The translations under genes were made by a program, and so were the position numbers. A stretch of DNA of 64,000 bases from Branchiostoma floridae (lineage: Eukaryota > Chordata > Leptocardii > Amphioxiformes > Branchiostomatidae). The stretch lies in assembly GCF_000003815.2 (NCBI RefSeq), contig NC_049995.1, forward strand, positions 17,869,777-17,933,776, in the 5' to 3' direction. Position 1 is the stretch's first letter. Each line of letters begins with the position of its first letter. Of the stretch, positions 37,701 to 46,700 are shown piece by piece. The notes beneath the pieces were generated by a model that saw only the letters and a program-made list of their open reading frames with translations, was not told where the DNA came from and did no database searches.

Positions 37701-40700
37701 GGTGTTAACGTGCAAGAGAGTTTAAACTTTGTAGACTTTTCGTGCGGCCTGTTCACCACAGAGGCGAACAGGTCTGGCGTACAGGACATCTCGGAGGTGA
37801 TTCCGCAGGACTCCAGCGTACAGGAGGAGATCGCACTCCTTAAAGACGCCTCCAAACTCTCGGAACCCTCGGAAGACTCGGAGCTGAGGATGACAGAGAC
37901 GGTGCGAGAGAGGCCGACATTCCTTCCCTCCTTAACGGGCTCCTTCGATGGTTGGTGGCTTTTATTTCTTATCTATATCCACCGCACTACAAAATACTGT
38001 AAATGCATGTAAGTTTGCGGGGATTTAATTTCGCGGTAGCGGGAAAAAGGACTTTTCGCGGTGGATTTAATTTTGCGGTAACACCATAGACTGCAGTCTT
38101 ATATCATGATAGAAAAATATTCGCGGTGGATTTAATTTCGTGGTGAAGTGGTCACCGCGAAAACTGCGAACATTAGTCCACCGCGAACATTTCTGCATTT
38201 ACAGTATGCCTTTTCTTATTTTCCTTGAACACAGAATACTGATCTTTCAGCAAGAATATTATTCTGTATATACAAGAATCCCTGTTTAGTGTTTTGAGAA
38301 AATTCAAGAAACCCAAGGCATATTTTTCTTGTGCAAAGAATTTTTGGTTTGTGGTTTTCATTTCAAATATTTACGTCGTTCACTTTTATTAGTCTTTTCC
38401 TGCGAAGTAATACAGTTTCTTTTTTCCAGCTGATTTGCCAAATCTCATCCTCAAGCTGATTGGCAAAGACATTTCAGCTGCAAATTTAGTGCTAAAAGAT
38501 ACATTTGTATCTCTGAATTTTTGCAAGAGTCCAATTCAATTAAGATTGAAAACTAGAGTTGATAAATTTTTTCCCAGCCCCAGTTAAATGACATTGAATG
38601 ACCCATGTTGTAATTTGGCTAACAACCCATAACCTGTCTGTACCACAGAGCTCCTGCAGACCCAACCCTAGTTGGAACACAATGACGCAAACTGTAACCC
38701 ATCTTATGACCCACGTTTTAAGTTTAACCCATCTCATCTATTGACCAACACAGTAAACCATCTAATGGCCCTGCCACTTTTAATTCATGTATCATTTTAA
38801 ACCAACATTGTTCACCATCTAATGACCCATGTTGCAACCCATCTGGTGACCAATGCAGTTACCCATTTCTCTGCCCCACAAAGCTTGTCATCCCAGCCCC
38901 AGTTAGAACATTATGACCCATGCCCTTACTCATCTAATGACTAAATCCTGTATCCTATATAATGAGCAACATTGTAACCCATCTAATGACCCATAACCCA
39001 TATCAACACCCATAATGACCCACGCTGTAACCCATTTCTTTGCCCCACAGAGCTGCTGCGGTCCCAGCCCCAGTTAGAACATTATGACCCATGCCCTTAC
39101 TCATCTAATGACCAAATCCTGTATCCAATATAATGAGCAACATTGTAACCCATCTAATGACCCACGTTTTAACCCATCTAATGTCCCATATTAACACCCA
39201 TCTAGTGACCCACGCTGTAACTCGTCTCTGTCCCACAGAGCTTCTGCCGTCCCAGCCCGTTAGAACATTATGACCCACGCAGTAACCCGTCTCTCTGTCC
39301 CACAGAGCTGCTGCCGTCCCAGCCCGTTAGAACATTATGACCCACGCAGTAACCCGTCTCTCTGTCCCACAGAGCTGCTGCCGTCCCAGCCCGTTAGAAC
39401 ATTATGACCCACGCAGTAACCCGTCTCTCTGTCCCACAGAGCTGCTGCCGTCCCAGCCCCAGTTAGAACATTATGACACACGCAGTAACCCGTCTCTCTG
39501 TCCCACAGACCTGCTGCCGTCCCAGCCCCAGTTAGAACATTATGACCCACGCAGTAACCCGTCTCTCTGTCCCACAGAGCTACTGCCGTCCCAGCCCCAG
39601 TTAGAACATTATGACCCACGCAGTAACCCGTCTCTCTGTCCCACAGAGCTGCTGCCGTCCCAGCCCCAGTTAGAACATTATGACACACGCAGTAACCCGT
39701 CTCTCTGTCCCACAGAGCTGCTGCCGTCCCAGCCCCAGTTAGAACATTATGACCCATGTTGTAATCCATCTTGCGACCCATGCTGTAACCCATCTCTCTG
39801 CCCACAGACCTGCTGCCGTCCCAGCCCCAGTTAGAACATTATGACCCATGCAGTAACCCGTCTCTCTGTCCCACAGAGCTGCTGCCGTCCCAGCCCCAGT
39901 TAGAACATTATGACCCACGCAGTAACCCGTCTCTCTGTCCCACAGAGCTGCTGCCGTCCCAGCCCCAGTTAGAACATTATGACCCACGCAGTAACTTGTC
40001 TCTGTCCCACAGAGCTGCTGCCGTCCCAGCCCCAGTTAGAACATTATGACCCATGCTGTAACCCATCTCTCTGCCCACAGACCTGCTGCCGTCCCAGCAC
40101 CAGTTAGAACATTATGACCCATGCAGTAACCCGTCTCTCTGTCCCACAGAGCTGCTGCCGTCCCAGCCCCAGTTAGAACATTATGACCCACGCAGTAACT
40201 TGTCTCTGTCCCACAGAGCTGCTGCCGTCCCAGCCCCAGTTAGAACATTATGACACACGCAGTAACCCGTCTCTCTGTCCCACAGAGCTGCTGCCGTCCC
40301 AGCCCGTTAGAACATTATGACCCATGTTGTAATCCATCTAGCGACCCATGCTGTAACCCATCTCTCTGCCCACAGACCTGCTGCCGTCCCAGCCCCAGTT
40401 AGAACATTATGACCCATGCAGTAACCCGTCTCTCTGTCCCACAGAGCTGCTGCCGTCCCAGCCCCAGTTAGAACATTATGACCCACGCAGTAACCCGTCT
40501 CTCTGTCCCACAGAGCTGCTGCCGTCCCAGCCCCAGTTAGAACATTATGACCCACGCAGTAACTTGTCTCTGTCCCACAGAGCTGCTGCCGTCCCAGCCC
40601 CAGTTAGAACATTATGACCCACGCAGTAACTTGTCTCTGTCCCACAGAGCTGCTGCCGTCCCAGCCCCAGTTACAACATTATGTGACCCATGTTGTATCC

Positions 40701-43700
40701 TATATAATGATTGTAACCCATCTAGTGACCCACACAGTAACCCATCTCTCTGCCCACAGAGCTGCTGCCGTCCCAGCCCCAGTTAGAACATTATGACCCA
40801 CGCTGTAACTCGTCTCTGTCCCACAGAGCTGCTGCCGTCCCAGCCCCAGTTAGAACATTATGACCCATGTTGTAACCCATCTAGCGACCCACGCAGTAAC
40901 CCATCTCTCTGCCCACAGACCTGCTGCCGTCCCAGCCCCAGTCCCTCAGCTCGCCCCAAGGTCCTCCGCTCTTCCTGTGTCTCAAGGTCATGCAGATGAA
41001 GAAGTCCTTCACCGGCGGCAAGGAGGTCGTTAACCCAGGGAGCACCAAGTTGCCTGAATACTGGTTCGCCATCCCGAAGGACAGGTAAACTCCGGTGGGA
41101 GACACAATTTTGTCAACATTGGTGGGAGACACTGATTCAATGGCTGGGGTTGCAGAAACATCTGTTGGAGATATTCAGTATATTTTGGTTTGCCATCCTG
41201 AAGGACAGATAAACTCCAGTGGGAGACACAATTTTGTCAACCTTGGTGGGAGACACTGATCATTCACTTTGGTAGGAGGCAGTCAAACCTAAGAAGACAT
41301 ACAATGGTATGAGACACTGGTTAGAGTTGCAGAAACATTGATAGGAGATATTCAGTATATTTTGGTTTGCCATCCCAAAGGACAGGTAAACTCCGATAGG
41401 AGACACTGATACACTTCAGTAGGAGACAGTTCAACATTGGCATGAGACACTGGTTGGGGTGCAGAAACATTGGTAGGAGATATTGTGGTCACAAATGTAT
41501 TACCTAAAGCTTGTTAAAGCTGCTCAAATTGGTGTGAGACTGATAAACCTTGATGAGAGACGGTAAACAATGGCAGGGAAAATGTCATTTATGTACAGGA
41601 CTCTCCTGACTGTTTGAATTAGAGTGATATTGCCAAAATATTGGGTTGTTAAGTTTCTGAAAACGTGGGTCTAAATCACAGTAAAGAACCATGGTCCAAA
41701 CTAAAGCACTAGAGACTGCTCAGACAATGCTAAAAGTAAATGTAGCTAGAAAAGACTGTTTAGAGTCATATTGCCAAAACATTGGGTTGTTGAGGTTCTA
41801 GACGTTAGAGTCTAAATCACAGTTAAGCCCCGTTTACAAATCAAGAATTTAGTTGGCCGAGTTNNNNNNNNNNNNNNNNNNNNNNNNNNNNNNNNNNNNN
41901 NNNNNNNNNNNNNNNNNNNNNNNNNNNNNNNNNNNNNNNNNNNNNNNNNNNNNNNNNNNNNNNNNNNNNNNNNNNNNNNNNNNNNNNNNNNNNNNNNNNN
42001 NNNNNNNNNNNNNNNNNNNNNNNNNNNNNNNNNNNNNNNNNNNNNNNNNNNNNNNNNNNNNNNNNNNNNNNNNNNNNNNNNNNNNNNNNNNNNNNNNNNN
42101 NNNNNNNNNNNNNNNNNNNNNNNNNNNNNNNNNNNNNNNNNNNNNNNNNNNNNNNNNNNNNNNNNNNNNNNNNNNNNNNNNNNNNNNNNNNNNNNNNNNN
42201 NNNNNNNNNNNNNNNNNNNNNNNNNNNNNNNNNNNNNNNNNNNNNNNNNNNNNNNNNNNNNNNNNNNNNNNNNNNNNNNNNNNNNNNNNNNNNNNGCGAG
42301 TTGTCAGCGAACTCTAAAGTCACGAGGAGGCATGCCCCTGATTTTTTGGAGAAAACGGCAGAGTTTCTTCGTCGGCATCAGGGTCATACCTCCTCATAAT
42401 TTAGAGTTCGCTGACAACTCGGCCGAGCTAAATTCTTGATTTGTAAACGGGGCTTAAAGAACCATGGTCCAAACTAAAGCACTACGGACTGCTCAGACTA
42501 TGCTGCATGTAGCTAGAAAAGAGGATGTTTTCTTCCTTACCAGAGCCGACCACCTCTACGCGTTCTTCCTGCAATGGTCGCCGGACGTGTACGGCCACGA
42601 GGTCAACAAGGCCGACCTGGAAGTGTCCGGTTTCGTCGTGCTCGGGGAGGAGACGGACTCGCTGGAGGTCGTCGACGACTTCTACTCATCAGAGTCAAGT
42701 CTGTACAAGGACTGGGAGGTCAGTTTGTTTGTTTGTTTGTTATTATGAAAAACAAGCTGTCGGGTTTCATGGTGCTCGGAGAGGAGGCGGACTTGCTAGA
42801 GGTCATCAATCATTGCTACTCCGAGGAATCGAGTCTGTACAAGGACTGGGAGGTCAGTTTGTTTGTTTGTTTGTTTGTTTTTATTTAATATGACTGAGAA
42901 GGGGTTCGTGGTGCTCGGCGAGGAGACCGACTCGCTGGAGGTCGTCGATGACTTCTACTCTTCAGAGTCGAGTCTGTACAAGGACTGGGAGGTCAGTTTG
43001 TTTGTTTGTTTGTTTGTTATTATTTATATGAAAAACAAGCTGTCGGGATTCGTGGTGCTCGGAGAGGAGGCAGACTTGCTAGAGGTCATCAATCATTTCT
43101 ACTCCGAGGAATCGAGTCTGTACAAGGACTGGGAGGTCAGTTTGTTTGTCCGTTTGTTTGTTTGTTTTTATTTCATATGACTGAAAAGGGTTTTGTGGTG
43201 CTCGGCGAGGAAACAGACTCGCTGGAGGTCGTCGATGATTTCTACTCTTCTGAGTCGAGTCTGTACAAGGACTGGGAGGTCAGGGGTCACATTCTTGATA
43301 AGAATGAAAAAAATGACATTTTTTTGCAGGTTGATTTCTCGTGTTATTTTGTTTGAAATGAAGATTGATTGCTCGAAGAAAATTATGATTGGAAACTAAA
43401 GTGAGCTGGGTTTTTCCTAACAGGTGTGTAAGGCTGGTTCTCCTACCTGAAAAATCGTGCCTTCCTAAATGAGAGGGGTTGGAAGTATATTTAATGTTAT
43501 GTCATATGCAGTTCTCGACTTTAGGTGCTATTTCACAACGACAATGATATTAGAAAAAGAAAATGTATCAAAGTTAACCAAACCAGATTTCCTTCTAAGA
43601 GATTCTGAGCATGATAGAGATTACAGCTGCCACACGTACAAGAATTTACAGTTTGTTTATTTTGTTGTTTACATCAGATCGTCACGGCGATGGAGGCCAG

Positions 43701-46700
43701 GCGTAGGTTGTCCATGCTGGAAGTTGAGGACAGTTTACCGCAGCCAACACTCCTGGGCAAGAGCAACCTACTGGACTCCAAACATGTCTCACTGGTAAGA
43801 CTGAACTCTGAACTCCAACCCCTAACCTTCCTTAGCCAACACTCCTGAGCTAGACTCCAAACACGTCTCACTGGTAAGACTGAACTTTGAACTCCAACCC
43901 CTAACCTTCCTTAGCCGACACTCCTGGGCAAGAACAACCTGCTGGACTCCAAACACGTCTCACTGGTAAGACTGAACTTTGAACTCCAACCCTTAACCTT
44001 CCTTAGCCGACACTCCTGGGCAAGAGCAACCTGCTGGACTCCAAACATGTCTCACTGGTAAGACATGTTCCCCCAGCTTGTCATTGACAGGTGTCATGTT
44101 CCCCAGCATGTGATTGACAGATGCCATGTTCCCCAGCGTGTGATTGACAGATGTCATGTTCCCCAGCATGTGATTGACAGATGCCATGTTCCCCAGCGTG
44201 TGATTGACAGATGTCATGTTCCCCAGCATGTGATTGACAGATGTCATGTTCCCCAGCTTGTGATTGACAGGTGTCATGTTTATAACTGTGTGTGATTGAC
44301 AGGTGTCATGTTCCCCCAGCTTGTGATTGACAGGTGTCATGTTCCCCAACGTGTGATTGACAGGTGTCATGTTCCCCCAGCTTGCCCAGTTCCTGCCCCC
44401 GAGGACCGAGGGTTACGCCTGGATGCTGATATACTCCACGTTTGAACACGGCATCAGTTATGACTGTGTGATTGACAGGTGTCATGTTTATGACTGTGTG
44501 TGATTGACATGTGATTGACAGGTGTCATGTTCCCCCAGCTTGCCCAGTTCCTGCCCCCGAGGACCGAGGGTTACGCCTGGATGCTGATATACTCCACGTT
44601 TGAACACGGCATCAGCCTCACCACCATGTACAAGAAGATGGTCGGAGTGGACTCACCTGTGCTGCTCGTGGTGCAAGACTCGGAAAATAACGTAAGTCAC
44701 AAGAATGGATGAAGGGATGGAGGGATTTGATGGGTGAATGGAGGGAGGGAGGGAGGGAGGGAGGGAGGGAGGGAGGGGTGAATGATTGAATGGATTATGA
44801 GTGGACTGTTGGATGAATGAATGAGAATGAATTGGTGGATGGATGGATTTGTGGATGGATGGATGGGTGGATGGATTGATAGTTGTATGGATGAGTATAT
44901 TTAATGAGTGGATGGATGAGTGAATGAATGAGTGAATGGATGAATGCACTTTGAAATTTGTATCAGATTCTAATCGAAATTATATGATATTGATTGAAAC
45001 CTGTCTATCCTCAGGTGTTCGGAGCTCTGACGTCCAGTCCAGTTAAGATCAGCGAGCATTTCTACGGCACAGGAGAATCTTTCCTTTTCACCTTCTTCCA
45101 AGACTTCAAGGTAAGTGTAGGAAGTGTAGTAATTGTCTTAAGTTGGACTTGACATTTCATTATTAGGAGGTCTGTTGGACTGTAGATTAAGTGTTGGGTT
45201 AATCTTATGTATGTTTTATGATTTTGAGGTTGCCCCCAAACCATGTCTGATGTGAAATTCTGCGTAAAATACCGGTATGGCGTGCAAAACTCTGCAAAAT
45301 GTGTATACAGATTGCAGTATCCTAAAGTCAAAATTTGATGCAGAATTCTGTGTACTACACAATTCTGCCTCTAAATGTACAATTCTGCAGAACTGACTTA
45401 TATAAGTTCCACGAAATCTATGAAATGTAATCATCATATGAAGGAACTATGCAATGTACAATGTACATGTATACCCTAATAATTAGAGTCCTCCAAATTG
45501 AAGATGGTAATGAAAGTAGTCCGAATTCAAAATAGTAGTTACTCTGGATTTATAATCATATTAATGTCACATGTTTAAGGAAACAGTGGAATATTTGGAG
45601 TTTGTTGGAAACTCTCCTCACCTGAGACTGTGCTCCTTCCCCAGGTTTACAAGTGGACAGGTGACAACACTTTCTTCATCAAGGGGGACAAGGACTGTCT
45701 GGCCATCGGGGGAGGAGAGTAGGTCACGTCTTATACACCTTCTTAGATCCTCACATTTTCGTTAAGACATCCTTACTATGGCTTTCTTTGGGGGAGGAGA
45801 GTAGGTCACGTCTTATACACCTTCTTAGATCCTCACATTTTCTTTAAGACTGTCTGGCCATCGGGGGAGGAGAGGAGGTCACGTCTTATACACCTTCTTA
45901 GATCCTTAGAGAATTTTCCTTAGGACATTCTCGTTATAGCCTGGTATCCTGCCATATAATAGCTCCTGAGTCTCCGATCCTCTCTGCAAGGACTGTCTGG
46001 CCATCGGGGGAGGAGAGTAGGTCACGTCTTATACACCTTCTTAGATCATCAAATTTTCTTTAAGACATCCTTATTATGGCTTTCTTTGGGGGAGGAGAGT
46101 AGGTCACGTCTTATACACCTTCTTAGATCATCAAATTTTCGTTAAGACATCCTTATTATGGCTTTCTTTGATTTTCTTATACACCTTCTTAGATCCTACC
46201 ATTTTCATTAAGACATCCTTATTATGGCTTTATTTGATTTTCTTATACACCTTCTTAGATCCTCACATTTTCTTTAAGACATCCTTATTATGGCTTTATT
46301 TTATTTTCATGGTGTCATGTTTCCGCTCCTCCCTGTGATTGGATGAGATGTTATGACTGACTGTATGATTGACTTATTAGATCCTCAAATTTTCCGTATG
46401 GTATTCTTATTGTAGCTGTGTGTTGCTGTCGTATGATATGATTGACAGGTGTCATGTTTCCCCTGGCTGCCTGTGGTTGGATGAGATGTTATGACTGTAT
46501 GATTGACAGGTGTCATGTTCCCCCCCAGCGGCCAGTTTGGCCTGTGGTTGGACGAGATGTTATGACTGTATGATTGACAGGTGTCATGTTTCCCCCCAGT
46601 TCGGCCTGTGGTTGGCCGAGATGTTATGACTGTATGATTGACAGGTGTCATGTTTCCCCCAGTGGCCAGTTTGGCCTGTGGTTGGACGAGATGTTATGAC

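Noticed and set aside
37073-37855. Minus-strand 260-codon frame opposite the large OXR1 exon
   Set aside because: Shadow of a GC-rich coding exon whose plus-strand frame joins both neighbours in phase.
39335-39834. Open frames of 156-165 codons on both strands in the acceptor array
   Set aside because: Products are pure repeat translation of ~68-bp units; no start context or codon bias.
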